From Marinoscillum pacificum (GTDB taxonomy: Bacteria; Bacteroidota; Bacteroidia; Cytophagales; Cyclobacteriaceae), in contig NZ_JAMZMJ010000003.1 in assembly GCF_024714495.1 (NCBI RefSeq), forward strand, positions 393,697-457,696: a stretch of DNA of 64,000 nucleotides, given 5' to 3'. Under the pieces are notes generated by a model. The model had not been told where the DNA came from and ran no database searches. It saw nothing but the letters and a program-made list of their open reading frames with translations. A program made the position numbers and the translations under genes. This document shows, in pieces, positions 18,486 through 26,649 of the stretch. Position 1 is the stretch's first letter. Each line of letters starts with the position of its first letter.

Positions 18486-20646
18486 ACAGGAAGGCAAGGC
18501 GCCGGCAGCAGACGGTGGGCTTGACACTTTTTACTACGACAACTCGACTGTTCGTATGTTCCTGATCGCAGCAACGATATTTGGTGTGGTAGGGATGTCT
18601 GTCGGATTACTGGTAGCTTGCCAGTTCTTTTGGCCAGACCTTAACTTCGGAATCCAATTCACCACTTTCGGACGTGTAAGACCTCTGCATACCAATGCAG
18701 TAATTTTTGCATTTGTGGGAAATGGTATTTTCGCAGGTGTTTATTATTCACTGCAGCGCTTGTGTAAAGCAAGAATGTTTAGTGATCTGCTCAGTAAGAT
18801 TCATTTCTGGGGCTGGCAGCTAATCATTTTGGCAGCAGCTATCACACTTCCTTTAGGCCTAACTTCGGGTAAGGAGTATGCCGAGTTGGAGTGGCCGATT
18901 GATATTGCCATAGCATTTATCTGGGTAGTGTTTGGGGTGAACATGTTTGGAACCATCCTAAAAAGACGTGAAAGACACCTTTACGTGGCTATCTGGTTCT
19001 TCATTGCCACATTCGTAACTGTAGCCATGCTACACATTGTAAACTCATTTGAGTTGCCAATTTCTTTCATGAAATCTTATTCATGGTATGCAGGTGTGCA
19101 GGATGCATTAGTACAATGGTGGTATGGACACAATGCGGTAGCATTCTTCCTAACCACACCCTATTTGGGATTGATGTACTACTTCATTCCTAAAGCTGCG
19201 AATAGACCGGTCTATTCTTATCGTTTGTCGATTGTACACTTCTGGGCATTGATTTTTATCTATATCTGGGCAGGACCTCACCACTTGTTATACAACTCTT
19301 TACCTAACTGGGCACAGTCTTTAGGTACGGTCTTCTCCATCATGTTGATCGCTCCATCTTGGGGTGGTATGTTGAATGGTTTACTTACTCTAAGGGGTGC
19401 ATGGGACAGAGTGCGTGAAGATCCAATTTTGAAATTCATGGTGGTGGCTGTCACCGCATACGGTATGGCTACATTCGAAGGCCCAATGCTTTCATTGAAA
19501 AACTTCAATGCTGTAGCGCACTTTACTGACTGGATCGTTGCTCACGTGCACGTAGGTGGTTTAGGGTGGAATGGTTTCATGACATTCGCCATGCTGTACT
19601 ACTTGATCCCAAGACTATACGGAACACAATTGTTCTCTAAGAAATTAGCCAATATACACTTCTGGATCGGTACAATGGGTATTATTTTCTATGCACTTCC
19701 GATGTACTGGGCAGGTTTTGTACAAAGTTTAATGTGGAAGCAATTTGCTCCAGAAGGAACCCTGGTTTACAGCAACTTCCTGGAGACGGTAACTCAAATT
19801 CTTCCAATGTATCAATTGCGTGCATTTGGTGGAGCACTTTACTTGACTGGTGTATTTGTAATGATTTACAACCTGGTGAAAACAGCGCAAGCAGGTTCTT
19901 TCATCAAAGAAACGATGGCTCAGGCTGCACCACTTGCTAAGGATTATGTACCTGCTAAAAATGAGCACTGGCATAGAAGAATCTTCGAATGGAGACCTGT
20001 TAACCTTCTGGTATGGAGTTTAATCGCTGTAGCTATTGGAGGAGTAATTGAGATCGTTCCTACTTTCCTTGTGAAGTCTAACGTGCCAACTATCTCAAGT
20101 GTAAAACCTTATACTCCACTGGAATTGAATGGTAGAGATATCTACGTGAGAGAAGGTTGTTATACCTGTCACTCACAGATGATCCGTCCATTCAGATCAG
20201 AAACTGAGCGATATGGTGAATATGCAAAAGCTGGAGAATTTATTTACGATCACCCATTCCAATGGGGATCTAAGAGAACGGGGCCAGACTTGCTGAGAGT
20301 AGGTGGTAAGTATCCGCATAGCTGGCATTACTACCACATGTTGGATCCGACTAGTATGTCACCAGGTTCTATCATGCCGAGATATCCATGGTTGTTTGAA
20401 CAGAACTGGGATAAGGAACTAACACCGGCTAAGATTGAAGCGATGCAAACACTGGGAGTGCCATACGAAGAAGGTTTTGCTGATCAAGCAGTTGCTGATG
20501 CTGAAAAGCAAGCTGCGGAGATCGTAGCAGATCTGGAAACACAAGGCGTGAAAGTAGTTTCAGAGAAAGAAATAGTAGCCTTGATTGCTTATCTACAGCG
20601 AATAGGTACAGATATCAAGAAGGTTGACGAACTAACTCAAAAATAG
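18463..20646 (+). CDS. ccoNO: cbb3 cytochrome c oxidase, fused subunits I and II (CcoN-CcoO)
   Basis: The N-terminal ~480 residues are the 12-helix catalytic subunit with haem/CuB histidines (RPLHTNAVIFAF, WWYGHNAVAFFLT, AGPHHLLY, HVHVGGLGWNG). The C-terminal ~200 residues are CcoO, with an anchoring helix and one haem c motif CYTCHSQMIRPF near residue 566. The protein is the high-affinity terminal oxidase core and pumps protons in the inner membrane. CcoN-CcoO fusions are known in Bacteroidota. Starts at 18439, 18463 and 18478 are all possible, and all overlap ccoS; I chose 18463. Confidence 0.95.
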   Translation: MSTETMTKQEGKAPAADGGLDTFYYDNSTVRMFLIAATIFGVVGMSVGLLVACQFFWPDLNFGIQFTTFGRVRPLHTNAVIFAFVGNGIFAGVYYSLQRLCKARMFSDLLSKIHFWGWQLIILAAAITLPLGLTSGKEYAELEWPIDIAIAFIWVVFGVNMFGTILKRRERHLYVAIWFFIATFVTVAMLHIVNSFELPISFMKSYSWYAGVQDALVQWWYGHNAVAFFLTTPYLGLMYYFIPKAANRPVYSYRLSIVHFWALIFIYIWAGPHHLLYNSLPNWAQSLGTVFSIMLIAPSWGGMLNGLLTLRGAWDRVREDPILKFMVVAVTAYGMATFEGPMLSLKNFNAVAHFTDWIVAHVHVGGLGWNGFMTFAMLYYLIPRLYGTQLFSKKLANIHFWIGTMGIIFYALPMYWAGFVQSLMWKQFAPEGTLVYSNFLETVTQILPMYQLRAFGGALYLTGVFVMIYNLVKTAQAGSFIKETMAQAAPLAKDYVPAKNEHWHRRIFEWRPVNLLVWSLIAVAIGGVIEIVPTFLVKSNVPTISSVKPYTPLELNGRDIYVREGCYTCHSQMIRPFRSETERYGEYAKAGEFIYDHPFQWGSKRTGPDLLRVGGKYPHSWHYYHMLDPTSMSPGSIMPRYPWLFEQNWDKELTPAKIEAMQTLGVPYEEGFADQAVADAEKQAAEIVADLETQGVKVVSEKEIVALIAYLQRIGTDIKKVDELTQK

Positions 20647-20653
20647 ACTCACC

Positions 20654-20845
20654 ATGCTAAAATTTGTAAAACATCACATGGAGACCATAGCGGGAATTGA
20701 GATTTTCCCGCTCATCTCTCTAATCATATTCTTTTTATTCTTCGTGGGCTTGTTCATCTATATCGCTCGTGCTGATAAGAAACAGATCAATGAAATTTCA
20801 AGAATTCCTTTAGACTCTAACGCTGACAATCATGAACTTTCGTAA
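20654..20845 (+). CDS. ccoQ: cbb3 oxidase small subunit CcoQ/FixQ
   Basis: This 63-aa protein has a single membrane helix (PLISLIIFFLFFVGLFIYIARAD) followed by a charged tail, the usual form of CcoQ. It lies 7 nt after ccoNO and overlaps ccoP by 14 nt. Its role is to stabilise the CcoP interaction with the core complex. Confidence 0.85.
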   Translation: MLKFVKHHMETIAGIEIFPLISLIIFFLFFVGLFIYIARADKKQINEISRIPLDSNADNHELS

Positions 20846-21782
20846 GCTATTCACTACACTGATGGTTTTGGCATCTCCGGGACTAACGTTTGCTCAGGAG
20901 GGTCAGGATCTGAATTCACTTTATGCTACTTACCAACTGGAGATAGTGGTGGCAGTAGCTGCAATCGTATCAATTTTGGCTTTGATTGCTTTGGTTACAG
21001 CGCTTTATGCCATGAAAGCTATGGCAAGAGGTAGAATGTCTGCCGAAGAAGAAAGCTCAATGATCTCGGTGAAACCGGGCGAAGAAGGTGTGACCTTCTG
21101 GAGACGGTTCTGGAACAGAATGAATGACTCTGTGCCGGTTTCCAATGAAGAAACGATCATGACTGATCATGCTTATGACGGCATTCGCGAATTAGATAAT
21201 AGTCTTCCTCCCTGGTGGCTATATGGTTTCTACATCACCATCATTTTTGGGGTGCTTTATGTATTGAATTATCATGTGTTTAAATACAGTCCACTACAGG
21301 AAGAAGCTTATAACATGGAGATGGAAGAAGCCGAAGCACAGGTGACCGCTTACCTCGCTACACTAGATAATTTAATTGATGAAACTTCTGTTACATTCAG
21401 TGAAGAAGAGTCTGATTTAATTACAGGAAAAGAGCTTTTTATTGCTAAATGTTCAGCGTGTCATGGTCAAAATGGTGAAGGTGGCGTAGGACCTAATTTA
21501 ACAGATAAATACTGGCTGCATGGTGGGGACATCAAGTCAATCTTTAAGACCATCAAATATGGTATTCCATCCAAAGGTATGATTGCCTGGGAAGCACAGT
21601 TGGTACCTAAAGAAATGCAGCAAGTGGCTAGTTACATCTATACGTTAGAGGGAACTGAGCCTGCTAATCCTAAAGAGCCGCAAGGAGATCTTTTTGAAAG
21701 AGAAGAGACTTCAGATGGGGAAACGGATGCTGTGGCAGAAGCTGAAGCCGAAGAAGGCCAGCTTCTCGAAGCTGGCATGTAA
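20832..21782 (+). CDS. ccoP: cbb3 oxidase cytochrome c subunit CcoP
   Basis: The protein has a signal-like N-terminus (LASPGLTFAQ) and two membrane segments, the second being WWLYGFYITIIFGVLYVLNY, preceded by the CcoP-type YDGIRELDNSLPPWW. One cytochrome c domain follows, with CSACHGQNGEGGVGPNL at about residue 207. Only one CxxCH is present, whereas proteobacterial CcoP has two. The C-terminal ~35 residues form an acidic Ala/Glu-rich tail. It delivers electrons to CcoO in the periplasm. The start overlaps ccoQ. Confidence 0.93.
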   Translation: MNFRKLFTTLMVLASPGLTFAQEGQDLNSLYATYQLEIVVAVAAIVSILALIALVTALYAMKAMARGRMSAEEESSMISVKPGEEGVTFWRRFWNRMNDSVPVSNEETIMTDHAYDGIRELDNSLPPWWLYGFYITIIFGVLYVLNYHVFKYSPLQEEAYNMEMEEAEAQVTAYLATLDNLIDETSVTFSEEESDLITGKELFIAKCSACHGQNGEGGVGPNLTDKYWLHGGDIKSIFKTIKYGIPSKGMIAWEAQLVPKEMQQVASYIYTLEGTEPANPKEPQGDLFEREETSDGETDAVAEAEAEEGQLLEAGM

Positions 21783-21793
21783 ACACCAGGAAA

Positions 21794-23221
21794 ATGCAAG
21801 AACCTACCATTACAGAAATTTACGACGAACAGGAAGAGGAATCGTATAGAGACCATATTTCCACCGTCGATGAAAGCGGTAAACGCGTTTGGCTTTATCC
21901 CAAAAAACCGAAAGGTCGCTTTACCAACTACCGGCAGTTAGTTAGTTACCTATTATTAGGAATATTATTTGCCGGTCCGTTTATCAAAATAGGGGGGCAG
22001 CCTCTATTGAAATTTGACATTATTGATCGTGAATTTGTGATTTTTGGTCAGGTTTTCTGGCCTCAGGATTTTCACCTCGCTGTGATTGGGATGATTACCA
22101 CCATCGTGTTCATTATCCTCTTTGCGGTGGTTTACGGACGTATCTTCTGTGGATGGATTTGTCCACAAACTATTTTCATGGAGCATGTTTTTCGTCAAGT
22201 AGAGTTCTTGATTGAGGGTGACTACATGAAGCAGAAGAAGCTCGATAAGCAGGAATGGAACACCGAGAAGGTAGTCAAAAAGACATCTAAACATGTCATC
22301 TTCGTTCTGATCTCTGCCTTTATCATGCACACTTTCGTAGCCTACATTGTAGGAGTGGATGATCTATGGTCGATGATTGGAAATGGTCCAGCCGAAGAGC
22401 CCCTTGCCTTTGTAGCCATAGTAGTGTTCACAGGTTTGTTCTACGGCGTATTTAGCAAAATGCGTGAGCAGGTTTGTACGACCATTTGTCCATATGGACG
22501 TCTTCAAGGTGTTCTACTGGATAAGCAAAGCATAGTGGTTGCTTATGATCATGTGAGAGGAGAGTCTAGAGGTAAAATCAGAAAAGGTGAAGATCGAGTG
22601 GAGAAAGGTTTAGGAGACTGTATTGATTGTCATCAATGCGTTTATGTATGCCCTACAGGAATTGATATTCGTAATGGAACGCAGCTAGAGTGTGTCAACT
22701 GTACTGCTTGTATTGATGCGTGCGATTCCATTATGGATAAAATTGGCAAGCCAAGAGGGTTGGTACGATATGCGTCTGAAGATAATATCGCGGAAAACAA
22801 ACCTTCCAGGTTTACTGCTCGAATGAAAGCCTACACGACTGTTTTGTTCATCTTAATTGGTGTGTTGGTTACGTTGTTGTATCTCCGTTCGGATGTTGAG
22901 ACAACCATTCTGAGAACACCAGGAATGATGTATCAGGAACGAGAAGATGGTACCATTACCAACTTGTACCAGCTTAAAATGGTCAACAAGACAGCTGAAG
23001 ATATGCCTATAGAGTTGAAGTTGGAAGGCATAGATGGCAAGTTAGAAATGGTAGGTGATAACCTCATGTTGAAAAAACAAGACCTTGGAGAAGGTGCATT
23101 CTTTATTGTGCTTGATCCATCGAGTTTGACAAAAATGAGCACTGATATCAAAATTGGAGTGTATTCCAAAGGCGAGCAAATAGAAACAGTAAAAACCAGG
23201 TTCTTAGGGCCTGCTATTTAA
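21794..23221 (+). CDS. ccoG: Cytochrome oxidase accessory protein CcoG/FixG
   Basis: This 475-aa membrane polyferredoxin has CGWICPQTIFMEHVF (~residue 119), CTTICPYGRLQGVL, and two 4Fe-4S motifs (CIDCHQCVYVCPTGIDIR and CVNCTACIDACD). At least four membrane helices and a C-terminal Ig-like FixG domain complete it. FixG/CcoG reduces copper for insertion into cbb3 oxidase. It lies 11 nt after ccoP in the operon. Confidence 0.94.
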   Translation: MQEPTITEIYDEQEEESYRDHISTVDESGKRVWLYPKKPKGRFTNYRQLVSYLLLGILFAGPFIKIGGQPLLKFDIIDREFVIFGQVFWPQDFHLAVIGMITTIVFIILFAVVYGRIFCGWICPQTIFMEHVFRQVEFLIEGDYMKQKKLDKQEWNTEKVVKKTSKHVIFVLISAFIMHTFVAYIVGVDDLWSMIGNGPAEEPLAFVAIVVFTGLFYGVFSKMREQVCTTICPYGRLQGVLLDKQSIVVAYDHVRGESRGKIRKGEDRVEKGLGDCIDCHQCVYVCPTGIDIRNGTQLECVNCTACIDACDSIMDKIGKPRGLVRYASEDNIAENKPSRFTARMKAYTTVLFILIGVLVTLLYLRSDVETTILRTPGMMYQEREDGTITNLYQLKMVNKTAEDMPIELKLEGIDGKLEMVGDNLMLKKQDLGEGAFFIVLDPSSLTKMSTDIKIGVYSKGEQIETVKTRFLGPAI

Positions 23222-23226
23222 AAAAT

Positions 23227-23296
23227 ACCTTCGGAGCGTTGATCCGGGCTTTTAACTGCTGGTAGGTTCTCCCGGTAGCCCCGAAGGTTCCTTTTA
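23227..23296 (+). other. Structured palindromic element between ccoG and ccoH
   Basis: An outer stem ACCTTCGG (23227-23234) / CCGAAGGT (23281-23288) encloses an inner stem CCGGG (23244-23248) / CCCGG (23271-23275). A T-rich stretch follows. The element is more G+C-rich than its surroundings. It could be an attenuator, an mRNA-stabilising hairpin that sets different expression of the two operon halves, or a REP-like repeat. Confidence 0.5.
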
Positions 23297-23320
23297 TTGA
23301 AACTAAAAAATCATAAAGTC

Positions 23321-23755
23321 ATGAAATTTAATTGGGGACATGGTATTGTAGTTGCATTCGTGCTGTTCTGTACGTTTGTGGTTTCTATTGTTGTAAGAGC
23401 CTTTCAGGAAGATTTTGATCTGGTCTCTGAAACCTACTATCAGGACGAGATAGCTTACCAGGATAGAATAGATAGTAAAGCCAACCTGAAGGCTTCTGGT
23501 CAAGAGTTGGCAATTAATCAAAATGACTCGCAAGTAGTGATGACCTTCCCGGAGGAGTTTAGTGCCGCCAATGGAACGGTTAAATTCTACTATCCTTCCA
23601 GAGCACTTTTTGATAAGGAATTTCCGATAAAACTAGTAGATAATCAGCAGGTTATTGCCAAAAATGAATTGGCGAAAGGCCGCTATAAAGTTCAAGTGAG
23701 CTGGAAAGTTGGCGATGATCAGTTTTATCAGGAAAAAGAACTTTTTGTGAAATGA
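23321..23755 (+). CDS. ccoH: FixH/CcoH family cbb3 assembly protein
   Basis: From the ATG at 23321 this 144-aa protein begins KFNWGHGIVVAFVLFCTFVV, a single N-terminal membrane helix. The FixH motif VSETYYQDEIAYQDRID and a periplasmic beta domain follow. CcoH stays with the assembled oxidase and is needed for its stability. The gene ends in an ATGA overlap with the next gene. A TTG eight codons upstream is in frame but less likely. Confidence 0.9.
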   Translation: MKFNWGHGIVVAFVLFCTFVVSIVVRAFQEDFDLVSETYYQDEIAYQDRIDSKANLKASGQELAINQNDSQVVMTFPEEFSAANGTVKFYYPSRALFDKEFPIKLVDNQQVIAKNELAKGRYKVQVSWKVGDDQFYQEKELFVK

Positions 23756-24435
23756 TTGGGGCATTTCTGATCGGTTTGTTTGGAAGCTTGCACTGCGTTG
23801 GAATGTGCAGTCCATTGATGCTGTCCTTTACACCAAATCGAGGAAGAAATGCTTTTTATTCCTTCTTTATATACCATTTTGGTCGACTGGTTGTCTATTC
23901 TGTTTTAGGAATTCTCTTCGGCCTTATTAGTAGTTCAGTTAGCTTTTTCGCTTTTCAACGATACTTTTCTTTAATTCTTGGAATTATCATTATTGCCATT
24001 TTCGCCTTTCCTAAGGTTCGAAATCAATTCGAAGGATGGTATTATCATTCCAAGTTTTATCAGGTGATTAAATCATCCCTCGTTAAGCAGTTTGGAGGCA
24101 AGTCCAAATGGTTATTTAGTGGTGTTTTGAATGGGTTCTTGCCTTGTGGACTGGTCTATTTAGCAGCAGCAGGGGCAATGATGACACATTCAGTGTTGGA
24201 TGGCGTTCAATACATGTTGCTGTTCGGATTAGGGACAATTCCTTTGCTTGCTGTGGTGAAATTTGGAGCAGGAGCCTTTCCTAAATTACTTAAGAGTTTC
24301 AATAATCTGACCACCCCGATTGCTTTAATTGCTGGGCTTATGATGGTGGCCAGAGGCTTTTTGGTTTCCGAACCAGATGTGAATCAACTGATCAAGGCTC
24401 AAATCATGAATGTGGTTTCCGCTTGTGGATTCTGA
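23752..24435 (+). CDS. TauE/SafE-DsbD-like membrane protein of cbb3 operon
   Basis: This 227-aa protein with about six membrane helices has GSLHCVGMCSPLML at the N-terminus and NGFLPCGLVYLAAAGAMM in the middle. The paired Cys-containing helices are those of the DsbD/UreH-like 'sulfite exporter TauE/SafE' group. Such genes are regular neighbours of cbb3 operons and are thought to act in copper handling or thiol-redox transfer; that role is inferred from context. It overlaps ccoH by 4 nt (ATGA), so it is the last gene of the operon. Confidence 0.85.
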   Translation: MIGAFLIGLFGSLHCVGMCSPLMLSFTPNRGRNAFYSFFIYHFGRLVVYSVLGILFGLISSSVSFFAFQRYFSLILGIIIIAIFAFPKVRNQFEGWYYHSKFYQVIKSSLVKQFGGKSKWLFSGVLNGFLPCGLVYLAAAGAMMTHSVLDGVQYMLLFGLGTIPLLAVVKFGAGAFPKLLKSFNNLTTPIALIAGLMMVARGFLVSEPDVNQLIKAQIMNVVSACGF

Positions 24436-24471
24436 GTTTGCTTTGTGATGTAAAAGTTGTTTCTTGCTTTC

Positions 24472-25329
24472 ATGCAGAAACTGATCATTTTCATTCAACT
24501 ATTGTTCATTTCATTTGGTGTTTTAGCTCAGCCAGGTACTGAGGTGTTTCTTTTTGAGATCAAACAAGGGAAGAGTTCACTGGAACTCCGTAAACCCATT
24601 AATGTATCTGACAATAAAGGATATGATAACCAACCTTCATTTACTGATGACGGTCATTTGCTGTATACTTCTTTTCGAGATGGAAATACCGATTTAGTAA
24701 AATATGATGTCAAATCTGGGACTAAAACGTATCTAACAGAGACTTCATCAGGAGAGTATTCTCCAATACAAATGCCTGATAAGAGTAGTTTAAGTACAAT
24801 TACATTAGAAAATTCAGGCAGACAATTGCTTTGGAAATACGATCTGGATGGAAGTTTACAAGGTGAGGAACTGATTCCTTATTTGAAAATAGGTTATCAT
24901 ACATGGTTAAATGCTGATACGTTATTTGCCTTTGTGCTCGGGGCACATTCCACGCTACAATTGATTGATCTCTCCACGCAAAGAGCTGAAGTGATTACAG
25001 ATGACATAGGTAGATCTTTGCACATCATCCCGGGCTCGAGTGCTTTGTCTTATGTGAAGAAGAGTGAGGGAGACTGGAAGATTATGAAGTATGATATTTC
25101 GGCTGATTCTTCTTTAGTAATTACCACTACTCAGCCTGGGGTGGAAGATATGTGCTGGTACGATGAAAAAACCATCATTATGGGCAAGGGCGACCTACTT
25201 TATTCGTGGACTGAAACAGGTGGATGGCAACAAATAGCTAACCTGTCACTTTGGAAACTATCAGGAATCACCAGACTAGCGGTGAGCCCTGATAGAAAAT
25301 ATCTTGTTGCAGTTGTAAATGAATATTAA
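24472..25329 (+). CDS. Secreted TolB/PD40-like beta-propeller protein
   Basis: From the ATG at 24472 (285 aa) there is a signal peptide ending near FGVLAQ. The protein then has propeller-type repeats such as YDNQPSFTDDGHLLYTSFRDG and LAVSPDRKYLVAV, typical of TolB/WD40-like PD40 blades. The periplasm is the likely location. No enzymatic motif is seen. It follows the cbb3 operon by 36 nt, but nothing shows a functional link. Its 3' end overlaps the convergent ROK gene by 4 nt. Confidence 0.75.
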   Translation: MQKLIIFIQLLFISFGVLAQPGTEVFLFEIKQGKSSLELRKPINVSDNKGYDNQPSFTDDGHLLYTSFRDGNTDLVKYDVKSGTKTYLTETSSGEYSPIQMPDKSSLSTITLENSGRQLLWKYDLDGSLQGEELIPYLKIGYHTWLNADTLFAFVLGAHSTLQLIDLSTQRAEVITDDIGRSLHIIPGSSALSYVKKSEGDWKIMKYDISADSSLVITTTQPGVEDMCWYDEKTIIMGKGDLLYSWTETGGWQQIANLSLWKLSGITRLAVSPDRKYLVAVVNEY

Positions 25330-26222
25330 AGCAGTGCAGCACCGAAAACACCAGCGCTATCACCTAATTTAGGCTTGATGATTGGGGTTGTAAAAGTTGG
25401 ATTGAAAACATTTTTACGAACAGATTCTACTCCTTCATTGTACAACACATCGAGGTTGCTTACTCCACCACCTAAAACGATTACATCTGGATCTAATACA
25501 TTGATGATATTCGATAGACCAACTCCAAAGAAATGGATCAATCGGTCTATGGTTTCTTTGGCTATCGGATCAGTACCAGCTTTGTAGTCAGCATAGATGT
25601 CCTTAAGGGATCTTTTGTTACCTGATTGTTCAAAATAGTAGCGTTCCAGGTGTGGTCCTGCTATAATCGTTTCGGTACATCCTACTTTTCCGCAGTAGCA
25701 TTTGCCTCCACTTTCATGAAGTACGGTGTGACCCCACTCACCACCAATTCCATGTCGACCATTATGAGCTTTGCCGTTAAAGACTATACCGCCACCACAA
25801 CCTGTTCCCATGATTACCCCAAAAACAACTTTGGCCTCCGGGTGTTCATCAGCTACAGCACCCATAGTTGCTTCTGCAAGGGCAAAACAATTGGCATCAT
25901 TAGCGATTTTCACAGGCATTCCAATAGCTTTCTCCAGTTCTTTATGAAATGGTTGGTTGTTAATCGCTTGGGTATTACTTCCTTTTAGTAATCCAGTGGA
26001 TGGATCAACAGATCCAGGGGTGCCAATACCTAAGTTTTGAGGTTTTTCTCCTACTTCTTTTTCAAGAATAGAAAGAAGCTTTTCTATTTGACTTATAATA
26101 TGTGGCATGCCATTGACCGCTTCTGTAGGAACTCGCTCCCTAGCCAATACCATATGGTTTTCATTCAATACAACTCCTTCTATTTTTGTGCCACCAAGAT
26201 CAATTCCCCAAAGTAGTCCCAT
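25326..26222 (-). CDS. ROK family sugar kinase
   Basis: The 298-aa protein starts LLWGIDLGGTKIEGVV, the phosphate-1 loop of ROK kinases. It has the sugar/ATP motifs IANDANCFALAEA and IMGTGCGGGIVFNG, and the zinc-binding CYCGKVGCTET. Full length and all motifs are intact, so an active cytoplasmic glucokinase or N-acetylhexosamine kinase is expected. The substrate cannot be set from sequence alone. It is a single gene, convergent with the beta-propeller gene. Confidence 0.9.
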   Translation of the reverse strand: MGLLWGIDLGGTKIEGVVLNENHMVLARERVPTEAVNGMPHIISQIEKLLSILEKEVGEKPQNLGIGTPGSVDPSTGLLKGSNTQAINNQPFHKELEKAIGMPVKIANDANCFALAEATMGAVADEHPEAKVVFGVIMGTGCGGGIVFNGKAHNGRHGIGGEWGHTVLHESGGKCYCGKVGCTETIIAGPHLERYYFEQSGNKRSLKDIYADYKAGTDPIAKETIDRLIHFFGVGLSNIINVLDPDVIVLGGGVSNLDVLYNEGVESVRKNVFNPTFTTPIIKPKLGDSAGVFGAALL

Positions 26223-26460
26223 GTATATTGTGATTTTCGTATTTATAGATGTCTAAATTAACCCAAATTTGGAAACCCTCAAGTATATATTTCATGCGTT
26301 GGGATGATCTATAAAAGGAGTGACTTGCAATAATTTATATATCATTTGAAATACTTAACATCACATAATTCCTGTTCATCGTATTTATTCTACCAGTCAA
26401 CGATTATATGTGGCACAGGTCAATATTCTTGTACATCTTTGACTTGAGTTTTTTCATAGT
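26223..26460. other. Intergenic region before the candidate small RNA
   Basis: This AT-rich stretch is upstream of the ROK gene (minus) and of the structured RNA candidate (plus). A sequence CATCTTTG near 26437-26444 resembles the TAnnTTTG -7 box with one mismatch. No ORF is seen. Confidence 0.35.
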
Positions 26461-26550
26461 GGAGTTCGCTTACCTTTCGGGATTAGGTTAGGTTCAAAAC
26501 ATTGAAAGGTAAGCTGAAGCGTCCTCAGGAGTGGGGACGCTTTTTTTTAT
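26461..26550 (+). ncRNA. Candidate small RNA or 5' attenuator with two hairpins
   Basis: GCTTACCTTTC (26468-26478) pairs perfectly over 11 bp with GAAAGGTAAGC (26504-26514) across a 25-nt loop. The intrinsic terminator follows 2 nt later. No ORF is present between the ROK gene and the kinase gene. The transcript is therefore either a free small RNA or a leader that ends before the kinase gene. No known riboswitch or RNA family was recognised. Confidence 0.55.
26517..26548 (+). terminator. Strong intrinsic terminator
   Basis: AAGCGTCC (26517-26524) and GGACGCTT (26535-26542) form an 8-bp G+C-rich stem with a 10-nt loop, and eight T residues (26541-26548) follow. It stands ~100 nt before the kinase start with no upstream plus-strand protein gene. 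Confidence 0.85.
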
Positions 26551-26649
26551 CCTGTTCACTTACTTATAATTCCAGATGATTTAAATCAGATTGTGAACTT
26601 CAGTGAGTTTTAGTATTTTACCTAACTAGCTGAACTTCTTGATTTTAAA

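Noticed and set aside
23297..23320. Upstream TTG start of ccoH
   Set aside because: It would add eight charged residues before the membrane helix and falls next to the palindromic element; the ATG at 23321 fits FixH proteins.
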